64,000 nt of DNA from Psychrobacter urativorans (lineage in GTDB: Bacteria; Pseudomonadota; Gammaproteobacteria; Pseudomonadales; Moraxellaceae): NCBI RefSeq assembly GCF_904846675.1, contig NZ_CAJHBT010000004.1, forward strand, positions 1-64,000, read 5' to 3'. The translations under genes and the position numbers were made by a program. Positions 29,361-38,383 of this stretch are shown here, one piece after another. A model generated the notes under the pieces. The model did not search any database. It was not told the DNA's origin and saw only the letters and a list, made by a program, of their open reading frames with translations. Every line of letters begins with the position of its first letter. The first letter of the stretch is position 1.

Positions 29361-30980
29361 ATGCAAGAAGATAGTTCAACAAATGGCGGTCCGCCAGATA
29401 ATAACTTTGAAGTAAAATCCCGAAATTCTCGTATGCAGCGCTTTTTAAAAGGCGTTGAATGGCTGGGTAATTTGCTACCCCATCCTGTGATTTTGTTTCT
29501 CTGGATGTCCGTACTGTTACTTGTGCTCTCGGCACTGTTTTCCTACTTAGACGTATCGGCGATTGACCCACGACCAGTAGGTACAACAGGGCGTAGTGAA
29601 GATGGCATTATTCATGTGGTCAACTTACTAAACGGTGAGGGGTTAGCACGTATTGTTGAGAATTTGGTCACTAACTTTACGGGCTTTGTACCACTGGGTA
29701 CGGTGTTAGTAGCCTTGTTGGGCGTAGGTATTGCTGAGCGCTCTGGTATGATATCGGCAGCTTTACGCGGGTTAGTGATGAATGCGCCAAAAAAGATGGT
29801 GACTGTGACCGTCGTTTTTGCGGGCATCATGTCGAATACGGCAGCTGAGCTTGGTTATGTGGTATTGATACCACTTGCGGCAGTTATATTCCATTCGCTA
29901 GGCCGTCATCCTTTGGCAGGATTGGCAGCCGCATTTGCTGGGGTATCCGGTGGTTATAGTGCCAACTTATTGCTTGGTACGGTAGATCCTTTGTTGTCAG
30001 GGATTACCCAAGAGGCGGCACGCATCATCGACCCCGTGTACACCGTTGGGGCAGAGGCCAACTGGTATTTTATGATGGTCAGTACCTTCTTGATTACGGG
30101 CCTTGGTTATTTCGTTACTGAAAAAATCGTTGAGCCCAGTCTTGGTGAATACAACCCTGATATGGCTGGCGATCCTTCAGTATTAGAGACTAAGATTGAG
30201 CGCTTAATGTCAGTTGAGAAAAAAGGACTTATCTGGGCTGGAATAAGCATGCTGGTATTTTGCTTATTACTGGCATGGACAATAGTGCCTGCTGATGGCG
30301 TCTTGCGTAATGCTGAAACGGGTCTGGTATCAGGTTCGCCATTTCTGAAGGGCATTGTGGTCTTTATTTTTGTGTTCTTCGCACTACCTGGTTATATTTA
30401 TGGCAAAATTACTGGCAGCCTGAAAAATAACCAAGATGTGGTTGATGCCATGAGTCATGCGATGAGCTCACTCAGCATTTATATTGTGTTGGTATTTTTT
30501 GCGGCACAGTTTATCGCCTTTTTTAGCTGGTCAAATCTTGGCTCAATAGTAGCAGTAACAGGGGCAACCTTCCTCACTGATATTGGCTTAACCGGACCTT
30601 TGCTATTGGTCGGCTTTATCCTAATCTGTGCGCTAGTCAATCTGATGTTAGGGTCGGCATCTGCACAATGGGCAATCACTGCACCGATTTTTGTCCCCAT
30701 GCTAATGCTCACAGGGTATGCGCCTGAGATGATTCAAGCAGCGTATCGGATTGGTGACTCAACGACTAATATAATCACTCCAATGCTAGGCTATTTTGGG
30801 CTTATTATGGCAGTAGCGATTCGCTATAAAAAGGATACGGGTGTCGGAACAATGATGGCGATGATGTTACCTTATTCCATGGCATTTATGATTGGGTGGG
30901 TATTGTTGTTTTGGATTTGGGTATTTGTATTGGGTCTACCGGTTGGACCGGGTTCAGAGACTTTTTATCCAGCTAGATAG
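29361..30980 (+). CDS. AbgT-family transporter
   Basis: A polytopic inner-membrane protein of 539 residues, similar in length to AbgT/MtrF. In characterised members the family imports p-aminobenzoyl-glutamate or exports sulfonamides. Recognisable segments include LPHPVILFLWM near residue 34, VPLGTVLVALLGVGIAERSG, VTVVFAGIMSNTAAELGYVV, LLGTVDPLLSGIT and MLGSASAQWAITAPIFVPML. The hydrophilic N-terminus of about 25 residues is cytoplasmic. No abgA/abgB aminohydrolase genes are next to it, so the substrate cannot be inferred from context. A terminator follows. Confidence 0.88.
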   Translation: MQEDSSTNGGPPDNNFEVKSRNSRMQRFLKGVEWLGNLLPHPVILFLWMSVLLLVLSALFSYLDVSAIDPRPVGTTGRSEDGIIHVVNLLNGEGLARIVENLVTNFTGFVPLGTVLVALLGVGIAERSGMISAALRGLVMNAPKKMVTVTVVFAGIMSNTAAELGYVVLIPLAAVIFHSLGRHPLAGLAAAFAGVSGGYSANLLLGTVDPLLSGITQEAARIIDPVYTVGAEANWYFMMVSTFLITGLGYFVTEKIVEPSLGEYNPDMAGDPSVLETKIERLMSVEKKGLIWAGISMLVFCLLLAWTIVPADGVLRNAETGLVSGSPFLKGIVVFIFVFFALPGYIYGKITGSLKNNQDVVDAMSHAMSSLSIYIVLVFFAAQFIAFFSWSNLGSIVAVTGATFLTDIGLTGPLLLVGFILICALVNLMLGSASAQWAITAPIFVPMLMLTGYAPEMIQAAYRIGDSTTNIITPMLGYFGLIMAVAIRYKKDTGVGTMMAMMLPYSMAFMIGWVLLFWIWVFVLGLPVGPGSETFYPAR

Positions 30981-31027
30981 TCATTTATAGTTTGATAGAC
31001 GGTTATATAAATAGTTGCTGAGTTTTA

Positions 31028-31073
31028 AACAATAAAAACCCTTGCTCAATATTGGTAAGGGTTTTTTATTGTT
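31028..31073. terminator. Terminator after the AbgT gene
   Basis: AACAATAAAAACCCTT pairs with AAGGGTTTTTTATTGTT around a 13-base loop. Confidence 0.8.
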
Positions 31074-31144
31074 GAATGGATAGGGATGTCTGGTGTGCCA
31101 GTAGTGTTTGAGGTGATTTTATCATTACAGAAGTGAGTTAAATT

Positions 31145-31870
31145 ATGTATTCAACAAACGAGTTTTTAGTTGAAAAACAGCAACGAATCAACGAATTTTT
31201 GCAGCGTGCCAATCTACATTTACCTGAAAATGATCCGTTGTTTTTTGATGGTAGTTTTATCACGGGGCAAACCGATAATCCTGACATTCTATTCATCGGT
31301 ATTAATCCGGGTCACCGAAACTGGGATGATATTGAAAGCCGTAAAGCAGATACTCGCTTTATCGATTATGAACCAGAGGCTTGCAAATACATTGTGGAGT
31401 CAAAAGAAGGCAATCGCTTTGCTAAACGTGTAGTGAATGTCGTATGCGGCGGCGATGCCAGCAAGCTTGAACACTGCGCTGAGACCAGTCTACTGTCCTA
31501 TTTTGCCAGTCCCACGGAAAGCGTGGTAAAAGCGCAAATCAAGCGACTTCCTAAAAGTATGCAGACTGAACACGAAGAATTGACCCGATTTGCTATTAAA
31601 GAGATTAATCCAAAACATATTGTTTGTATCGGTTGGCGCACGTTTGATCGATTCATGGCTCTGTATAACAAAGGTGCAGATGCCCCCGCTAAAAAGCTTC
31701 CGATTCATATCAAGGGTAATGAGAAAATGATGGATTATTATGCTCGAACCAGCGTTGACGGCATTCCGCTACATGGCGTTCGTCACTTCTCCACACCGCT
31801 TACCCACGCCATGCTGAATGATATGAAAGCTATTTTTTCTGAAGTTTGGGAGGAGATTGAGCAGCGATAG
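31145..31870 (+). CDS. Uracil-DNA-glycosylase-superfamily-like protein
   Basis: 241 residues, family not firmly recognised. PDILFIGINPGHRNW near residues 46-60 resembles motif 1 of the UDG superfamily (GxNPG). A hydrophobic strand NPKHIVCIG follows in the middle. Near the C-terminus HGVRHFSTPLTHAM (from residue 210) resembles the His/Ser loop that closes on DNA in that superfamily. If correct it may excise a damaged base, but superfamily members outside the core families can have other roles. The gene has its own gap on both sides and faces the HAD gene convergently. Confidence 0.5.
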   Translation: MYSTNEFLVEKQQRINEFLQRANLHLPENDPLFFDGSFITGQTDNPDILFIGINPGHRNWDDIESRKADTRFIDYEPEACKYIVESKEGNRFAKRVVNVVCGGDASKLEHCAETSLLSYFASPTESVVKAQIKRLPKSMQTEHEELTRFAIKEINPKHIVCIGWRTFDRFMALYNKGADAPAKKLPIHIKGNEKMMDYYARTSVDGIPLHGVRHFSTPLTHAMLNDMKAIFSEVWEEIEQR

Positions 31871-31926
31871 CGGAACCCATGTTGATAATCATTTCGTGAG
31901 TTTCATTCATTACATCCGCACTATAG

Positions 31927-32757
31927 CTACTGATCTATATGTAAGTGGTTGAGCACCGCTTGTATACCATGCTCCTCGATCGTACCGGTGACAAAATCGG
32001 CCCGCTCTATAAGGGCAGGTTGCGCATCACCCATTGCCACGGCAAACCCGACCAGGTCAAACATCTCTAAGTCATTCATACCATCACCAAACGCCATACA
32101 ATCGCTAGCATCGATGGCGTAATGCTGACACATGTCCTTGATACCTTGCGCTTTTGACGATCCTATTGGCAATATATCTGCACCAGCATGATGCCAATGA
32201 ACCAGTTTTAAGTCATCCTGAGCAAAGTTAACATCCTGCATTTTATCCTCTTGGTTGTTAAAAAATACGGAACATTGATAGACAGGGTTTGACTTATAAT
32301 AATCTGGGTCAAGGATAGAGTTTGGTGTTATCGCATTGTATTCACGCAGTCGCTCATTCTCATTTGACCACGCAATATGAGTCGCCGAGTCAAACTTGTA
32401 GATGAGTTCACTTTTTTGGCACAGCTGAACAATCTTGTTATTCTGCTCATCTGATAATGGATAATGACTGATCATACCGTCTTTATTAAAGCTATATTGT
32501 CCATTCATACAGATGATGGCGTCCAACACGTTGGCGTCAAGCAAGGCTAAAATATCAGGCGGTAATATCGCTTTAGAACGCCCTGTTGAAATCACCAGTT
32601 TAATGTCAGTCTTGGCGAGTTCCTCAAGCGTTGCTTGGTTGTGTTCGGCAATAATGCCGTTACGGCTTAAGGTATCATCAATGTCAAAAAATATGATTTT
32701 AGGGGTAGGGGTTTTGGTAGTCATACTGGCATTATTTGCTTTATCTACTATAAACAT
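31927..32757 (-). CDS. HAD-superfamily phosphatase, Cof type
   Basis: 276 residues. Motif I, FFDIDDTLSRNG, gives nucleophile Asp25 and acid/base Asp27. ISTGR is motif II, and the C-terminal GDGMNDLEMF is motif IV. The cap is inserted between motifs II and III, as in Cof/YbiV-type sugar- or nucleotide-phosphate phosphatases. AAAGGA precedes the ATG at 32757, supporting it over the internal ATG at 32724. Substrate unknown. Confidence 0.85.
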   Translation of the reverse strand: MFIVDKANNASMTTKTPTPKIIFFDIDDTLSRNGIIAEHNQATLEELAKTDIKLVISTGRSKAILPPDILALLDANVLDAIICMNGQYSFNKDGMISHYPLSDEQNNKIVQLCQKSELIYKFDSATHIAWSNENERLREYNAITPNSILDPDYYKSNPVYQCSVFFNNQEDKMQDVNFAQDDLKLVHWHHAGADILPIGSSKAQGIKDMCQHYAIDASDCMAFGDGMNDLEMFDLVGFAVAMGDAQPALIERADFVTGTIEEHGIQAVLNHLHIDQ

Positions 32758-32915
32758 GATTGTCCTTTATTTTAATATGTTGGTTTCGCAGAATAGGCAG
32801 TAGCGTAATTTTGTATGGCTATTAGTAGCAGAACAAGCTCCATTTGCCAACATGTTAGGATAATTATTTAAAAGGTGCGTGGTACGCCTCTATAAGACTA
32901 CAAAATTTCAACTTT

Positions 32916-33374
32916 TCATGTAATGATCCTACGCTTATTCTTACGTTGCCTGCGCTTTTCCCATTCTAGACTTCCTTTTTGATATGTTATCAGGTCCTCA
33001 ATATAACTTGTTTTTTTTAACCAAATAAACTCCATAACAAATGTTGGGAACATGAAGATTAAAGCTGAGAAAAATGAACGATCAGTAATATTATTATTTA
33101 TAAGCCATAGAAAGTTGATTATAAATACAAGTAAGAAAATGATGAACCAGTTTTGAGATTTTTGTAGTTCATATAAATAGTGACGTTCATCATGGCGATT
33201 ATTTTTCACTTTAATAAGTTGTTTTTTTCTAGATGAAATTCGATAGTGCTTAAATACCACAGGCAGTTTGTATGACTGCCTGTATAGTCTAGCTATAATA
33301 ACCAAGAGTACACTTCCCAAAAAACCACCGAAAACATTGATTAGGAAAGGTTTACTAAAAATTTCATCAAACAT
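32916..33374 (-). CDS. Small membrane protein of unknown function
   Basis: 152 residues with an N-terminal hydrophobic segment (about 9-27), a basic cytoplasmic stretch, and two further helices (about 75-92 and 99-118). The C-terminus is strongly basic (KRRQRKNKRR). The ATG has GAAGGAT upstream. It lies 40 bases after parC on the same strand with no terminator between, so it may be expressed by read-through. I do not recognise the family. It is more AT-rich than parC. Confidence 0.6.
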   Translation of the reverse strand: MFDEIFSKPFLINVFGGFLGSVLLVIIARLYRQSYKLPVVFKHYRISSRKKQLIKVKNNRHDERHYLYELQKSQNWFIIFLLVFIINFLWLINNNITDRSFFSALIFMFPTFVMEFIWLKKTSYIEDLITYQKGSLEWEKRRQRKNKRRIIT

Positions 33375-33414
33375 CTTTGATCCTTCAAATAATGTTAATT
33401 ATTTAAAAACCCAA

Positions 33415-35727
33415 TTAGCCAACCTCAACCGAATTCACATTCTGAAAACCACGTGGCAACTGACTACCACGACTACCACGCTTAGACGTGTAATTAGCTA
33501 AGTCCATCGGCTTGAGAGTCACATGACGCTTACCCGCTGTGATAATTAAGCTGTCTTGCTGACGCAATGGCGTAATGGCCAGCACTTCTTCATTATCTTT
33601 TAGAGCAATCATTTTATTACCCTTACCGCGAGCCTGTTCAGGCAAATCGTCAAGTGCGAATATCAGTAAATATCCAGCATTAGTGACGACGGCAAGATGG
33701 TCAGGGGAGTTACTGTCCACGCTGTCATTACTATTACTCTCTGAATTACTATGCATTTCAACTTGAGCATCGATACGCGCTACCGGTAATAGGCGACTGT
33801 CAGTAGCAAGGCTGATGATTTTTTTACCGGCTTTTTGATTGCTATCTAGATTGCCAATAGTATTAATAAAGCCATAACCTTGCGAGCTGGCTAAGATAAT
33901 ACGTTGGTCGTTATCGCCGGTTAATAATTGCTCAAAGTTTGCATTGGCTGCTGGTTTTAACAGACTGGTGAGCGGATCGCCTTGACCACGAGCCGATGCA
34001 AGGTTATGAGCGTCAATACTATAGCTGCGCCCCGTACTATCGAGGACGTATATTTTCTCATTAGATTTACCGCGCGCGTAGGCTTGGTAGCCATCTCCAG
34101 AGCGATAGCTCATACCAGCGGCATCGACGTCATGGCCTTTGGCAGCGCGTATCCAACCCGCTTTTGACAGCACGGCAGTAATTGGCTCGCTGGGTACTAG
34201 ATCCGACTCTTTTAAGGCTTGCGCCTCTTCGCGTTCTGCTAATGGCGACATGCGATTGTCACCGTGCGCTTTCATATCCTCATTCAGCTCGTCGATGATG
34301 AGATTGGTTAGACTATCAGGATTATCTAAATGCTCTTGTAGGATAGCGCGTTCAGCTGCCAGCTCATCTTGCTCGCGTCTTAGCTCCATTTCCTCTAATT
34401 TTGCCAATTGACGGAGACGAATATCTAAGATGGCATTGGCTTGAATATCCGTTAACTCATAGCCAGTCATTAATGCTAATTTTGGGTCGTCTTCTTCACG
34501 AATGATACGAATCACTTCATCAATATTGAGATAAGCGATTAATAAACCCGACAAGATATGCAGGCGCTTATCAATTTTATCGAGACGATATTGCAGGCGA
34601 CGCATCACTACTGAACGGCGAGAGATGAGCCATTCTTCTAATATCTCTTTCAGGTTTTTAACTTGTGGCTTACCGTTAAGCCCAATCATATTCATATTAA
34701 CGCGGTAATTACTTTCAAGATCAGTACTGGCGAACAAATGACTCATTACCCGTTGGACATCGACTCTTGTAGAGCGCAACTCTAAAACTATTCGGCAGGC
34801 ATTTTCATGATCTGATTCATCATGAATATCCGTGACCCAAGGTAATTTCTTATCCATCATTAATTTGGCGATTTGCTCTTGGATTTTATTACCCGAGACT
34901 TGGTAGGGTAGCGCGTCGATGATGACGAGGTTTTTCTCTTTGTCATCGATATGGTAAGTGGCGCGCATTTTATAGCTGCCGCGTCCGCTTTCATAAATCG
35001 CTTGCAAGTCTTTTTTATTGGTAATAATTTCCGCAGGAGTTGGCAAATCCGGTGCCGGTATGGATTGGGCCAATTGCTTGACCGAAAGATCGGGGTTTTT
35101 GAGTAGCCGAATAGCTGCGCGTACGACTTCATTGAGATTGTGCGGTGGAATATCGGTTGCCATACCAACGGCAATACCCGTTGTACCATTTAATAAGATG
35201 TTAGGCAGGCGCGCCGGCAAGGTAGTGGGCTCTTGCATGGTGCCATCGAAGTTATCTTGCCAATCGACCGTTCCTTGTCCTAATTCTGCTAGTAAGGTAT
35301 TGGCATAGGCGGACATTTTCGCTTCGGTATAACGCATGGCCGCAAAGGATTTGGGATCATCAGGACTGCCCCAGTTACCTTGACCGGTAATCAGCGGATA
35401 ACGATAGCTGAACGGTTGCGCCATTAATACCATGGCTTCATAACAAGCGCTGTCACCATGCGGATGGTATTTACCCAGCACGTCACCGACTGTACGCGCA
35501 GACTTCTTAGGCTTGGCAGTTGATTTAAGTCCCAGCTCGCTCATCGCATAAATAATGCGCCGTTGAACCGGTTTCAGACCGTCGGCAATATTAGGTAGCG
35601 CGCGGTCCATGATGACGTACATGGCATAGTTCAGATAGGCTTGCTCAGTGAATTCCGCCACGGAACGGGTGTCCATCGCATCGTTAGGTATGATGGGATT
35701 AGTGGTATTATCAATAACATCAGGCAT
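33415..35727 (-). CDS. parC: DNA topoisomerase IV subunit A
   Basis: Decatenates daughter chromosomes with ParE. The 770-residue protein has the winged-helix/tower domains, with the quinolone-determining region [13 protein letters not shown]. Ser93 and Glu97, equivalent to E. coli Ser80 and Glu84, are wild-type. Catalytic Tyr133 is in [10 protein letters not shown]. The C-terminal beta-pinwheel (about 500-770) carries a Ser/Asn-rich insertion near residue 660. Length is close to the E. coli 752. The ribosome site is weak. Upstream lies the 20-bp repeat tract. parE is not adjacent. Confidence 0.95.
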   Translation of the reverse strand: MPDVIDNTTNPIIPNDAMDTRSVAEFTEQAYLNYAMYVIMDRALPNIADGLKPVQRRIIYAMSELGLKSTAKPKKSARTVGDVLGKYHPHGDSACYEAMVLMAQPFSYRYPLITGQGNWGSPDDPKSFAAMRYTEAKMSAYANTLLAELGQGTVDWQDNFDGTMQEPTTLPARLPNILLNGTTGIAVGMATDIPPHNLNEVVRAAIRLLKNPDLSVKQLAQSIPAPDLPTPAEIITNKKDLQAIYESGRGSYKMRATYHIDDKEKNLVIIDALPYQVSGNKIQEQIAKLMMDKKLPWVTDIHDESDHENACRIVLELRSTRVDVQRVMSHLFASTDLESNYRVNMNMIGLNGKPQVKNLKEILEEWLISRRSVVMRRLQYRLDKIDKRLHILSGLLIAYLNIDEVIRIIREEDDPKLALMTGYELTDIQANAILDIRLRQLAKLEEMELRREQDELAAERAILQEHLDNPDSLTNLIIDELNEDMKAHGDNRMSPLAEREEAQALKESDLVPSEPITAVLSKAGWIRAAKGHDVDAAGMSYRSGDGYQAYARGKSNEKIYVLDSTGRSYSIDAHNLASARGQGDPLTSLLKPAANANFEQLLTGDNDQRIILASSQGYGFINTIGNLDSNQKAGKKIISLATDSRLLPVARIDAQVEMHSNSESNSNDSVDSNSPDHLAVVTNAGYLLIFALDDLPEQARGKGNKMIALKDNEEVLAITPLRQQDSLIITAGKRHVTLKPMDLANYTSKRGSRGSQLPRGFQNVNSVEVG

Positions 35728-35770
35728 AAAATAGGTTTCGCTTATCAGTTTTGAAAGGTAGTGAACAATA

Positions 35771-35870
35771 GGTAGTGCAAATAGAGCAATGCTAATGCAA
35801 ATAGAGTAATGCTAATGCAAATAGAGTAATGCTAATGCAAATAGAGTAATGCTAATGCAAATAGAGTAAT
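35771..35870. repeat. 20-bp tandem repeat, five units, upstream of parC
   Basis: Four identical copies of GCTAATGCAAATAGAGTAAT occupy 35791-35870. A fifth, slightly diverged unit lies at 35771-35790. The array sits 44-143 bases upstream of the parC start. Read on the parC strand each unit presents TTTGCATTAG, containing a TTGCAT box like a -35 element. This is a variable-number tandem repeat; there are no spacers, so it is not a CRISPR. Confidence 0.95.
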
Positions 35871-36253
35871 GGGTATAAATATAAGGCACTATGATACAAG
35901 TTTCTATATAGATAAGGGCGCATTCGATACCGTGCAAGTTATTTAAACCCTACTGAATATAAAAATAAGATAGCGCTATCGTAAAGGAAATCAACATAAT
36001 TAAAAAGGTGTTGTCCATAATAGACGACAGGAAATGACGTGCCATATGCGAACCTGTCAAATCGAAAAAACAGTGAAGGCGACTATATAATAAATAGTTA
36101 AAGGCTCAATAAAATTATAAATATCAACCACCAAAAAATTGTGCGAACTCAAGCAGCAATCTTTGTTATTGAGTAGTTTGTTCAAAGTGTGTATGTTAAG
36201 GAATAAGTGGACATTCATCGCTATAGCGTACTATTATTGGGAGAAATTAGATT
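35871..36253 (+). other. Gap between the parC repeats and fadD
   Basis: About 380 AT-rich bases. No supported gene is visible. It should carry the promoter of the first acyl-CoA ligase gene, but no clear consensus is visible. The ribosome site of the next gene (GGGAGAA) lies at its end. Confidence 0.4.
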
Positions 36254-38005
36254 ATGGATAATCAGGTTATGGACAGTCAAGCTCAAAGCAAATTTACCCG
36301 TCGTGATGATAAAGTTTGGCTCAAAACCTATGAAGAGCTTGGACTGACTTACGATATTGATTTACCTGCGGACAATACCTCGCTTATTGATGTTTTTGAG
36401 AAAAGCTTTGCTGAATATAGCGCTAAAACCGCCTTTGTGTGTATGGGTTCTGAACTGACTTTTCAAGAAGTAGACCTTTATAGCCGGCAAGTTGCTGCTT
36501 ATTTGCAGTCATTAGGGCTGGTGAAAGGCGATAAAGTGGCAGTAATGATGCCTAATATTTTGCAATTACCGGTCACGGTCATTGGCGTACTGCGAGCGGG
36601 CCTCACCTTAGTTAACGTCAATCCTTTATATACTACTAAGGAGCTTGAGCATCAGCTGACTGATTCTGAGGCAAAAGCCCTCATCATGGTCGAAAACTTT
36701 GCCAAAACTTACCAAAATATCGGTCGCAAAGTGGTCGATCATGTCGTTATTACTGGTATGGGTGATTTGATGGGTGCGCTCAAAGGCTTTATGGTCAATA
36801 CCGTCGTTCGCCACGTCAAAAAACTGGTGCCCGATTATAAAATCGCTGGTAGCGTTAGTTTTAAAAATATGTTGAAACAAGTAACGATGAGCCAATACAA
36901 GCGTCCAAATGGTATTGGCCTCGATGATATTGCCGTTTTACAATACACTGGTGGTACAACTGGGGTCGCTAAAGGTGCAATGCTAACGCATAAAAACTTA
37001 GTAGCAAACCTTATCCAGTGCGATACCTTTTTGGGTACTGCTTTTGATGATTTTGACGATAGGGGTGAGCAGGCGGTAATTATGACTGCCTTACCGCTAT
37101 ATCATATTTTCTCCTTTACCACCTGCGGTATGTTCGGTCTCTATCGTGGTTGTATCGGACTGTTAGTACCTAATCCGCGTGACCTTGATAGCTTATTAAA
37201 AGCCTATAAAAACCATCCACCCGCGTTTTTTCCAGCAGTAAATACGTTATTTAATGCCCTTGCTAATAATGAAGAATTTAAAGCAATGGACCATAGTAAG
37301 TTGCGTATGTCGATGGGCGGCGGTATGGCAGTGGTGAGAGCAACCGCAGAAAAATGGCGCCAGATAACGGGTAATATTATTGTCCAAGGTTATGGTCTGT
37401 CGGAAACGTCACCAGTAGCAACAGCCAACCCTTTGAGTAGTGCGACTTTTACCGGCACTATTGGGGTACCGATGCCTGCTACTGACATCGCGATTTTAGA
37501 TGATGATGGTAATGAAGTGGCACTTGGCGAGCGCGGTGAGATTGGTGTTCGTGGTCCGCAGGTGATGAAGGGCTACTGGAACCGCGAAGAAGCCACGCGC
37601 GAATCAATGACTGATGACGGATTTTTCCGTACCGGTGATATCGGTATTATGGATGAAGCCGGTTATGTGACTATTGTTGATCGCAAAAAGAACATGATTT
37701 TGGTCTCTGGTTTTAACGTTTATCCGAATGAAGTTGAAGATGTTATGGCCGGTCATCCGCAGATTATAGAGTGCGGAGTCATTGGTATTGAAGACGAGAA
37801 AAGTGGCGAGACGCCAAAAATTTATGTGGTACGTCGAGATGCTAGCTTGACTGCTGAGGAAGTCCTTGCCTACGCCAAAGAGAATTTGACCGGTTATAAA
37901 CGCCCACGTCATGTTGAATTTATCGATGAGCTACCGAAGTCGAACGTCGGTAAAATTCTACATAAAGATTTACGTAAACTTGAAGAAGACAGCCAGGCTA
38001 AGTAG
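36254..38005 (+). CDS. fadD: Long-chain-fatty-acid-CoA ligase, first of a tandem pair
   Basis: Activates fatty acids to acyl-CoA with ATP, feeding beta-oxidation. The 583-residue protein of the ANL adenylating superfamily has P-loop YTGGTTGVAKG at residues 231-241, GYGLSETSPV in the core, and the hinge and C-terminal motifs (GDIGIMDEAGYVTIVDRKK; YKRPRHVEFIDELPKSNVGK with catalytic Lys). GGGAGAA precedes the ATG. It is closely related to the next gene, which lies 378 bp downstream. Pseudomonads carry a similar fadD1-fadD2 tandem. Confidence 0.92.
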   Translation: MDNQVMDSQAQSKFTRRDDKVWLKTYEELGLTYDIDLPADNTSLIDVFEKSFAEYSAKTAFVCMGSELTFQEVDLYSRQVAAYLQSLGLVKGDKVAVMMPNILQLPVTVIGVLRAGLTLVNVNPLYTTKELEHQLTDSEAKALIMVENFAKTYQNIGRKVVDHVVITGMGDLMGALKGFMVNTVVRHVKKLVPDYKIAGSVSFKNMLKQVTMSQYKRPNGIGLDDIAVLQYTGGTTGVAKGAMLTHKNLVANLIQCDTFLGTAFDDFDDRGEQAVIMTALPLYHIFSFTTCGMFGLYRGCIGLLVPNPRDLDSLLKAYKNHPPAFFPAVNTLFNALANNEEFKAMDHSKLRMSMGGGMAVVRATAEKWRQITGNIIVQGYGLSETSPVATANPLSSATFTGTIGVPMPATDIAILDDDGNEVALGERGEIGVRGPQVMKGYWNREEATRESMTDDGFFRTGDIGIMDEAGYVTIVDRKKNMILVSGFNVYPNEVEDVMAGHPQIIECGVIGIEDEKSGETPKIYVVRRDASLTAEEVLAYAKENLTGYKRPRHVEFIDELPKSNVGKILHKDLRKLEEDSQAK

Positions 38006-38073
38006 CTGTTTAATTCAAGACGAAAGCCAAAGCGGCTGTTTAATTTGAAAGTTGACCGGCTATTACCAGTAAG

Positions 38074-38114
38074 AAAAATGATAAGGTCGCTTAGATGCCG
38101 TCTTATCATTTTTT
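38074..38114 (+). terminator. Terminator after the first fadD
   Basis: AAAAATGATAAG pairs with CTTATCATTTTTT around a loop of about 16 bases. The two fadD genes are therefore probably separate transcripts. From 38115 to 38383 no gene is visible. Confidence 0.75.
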
Positions 38115-38383
38115 ATGGGGTGCGAGTTTTATTGTATGAGAATTTTTGGTAAAACTGCTATAGTCTGCGTACTATGGTGTGGTCAATAAGGCACTTAATA
38201 GCTGTCTGATTTATAGTAAAAGCACACTCAATTAGATATGCCAAAGTAGGATAAATATAGCGCAGAGGCTTGCCTCTAATGAGGTTCAATGACTTTCGGT
38301 TCACAAATAATCACTAACCAACACTGTATTTGCCGCCTCATTAGATTATTCTATATCTTTAATTGTAACATTTAGGGAAATTT

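Noticed and set aside
35420..35470. Quinolone-resistance substitution in ParC
   Set aside because: The serine and glutamate positions (Ser93, Glu97) are wild-type.
35771..35870. Possible CRISPR array
   Set aside because: Units are directly contiguous 20-mers without spacers and no cas genes are near.
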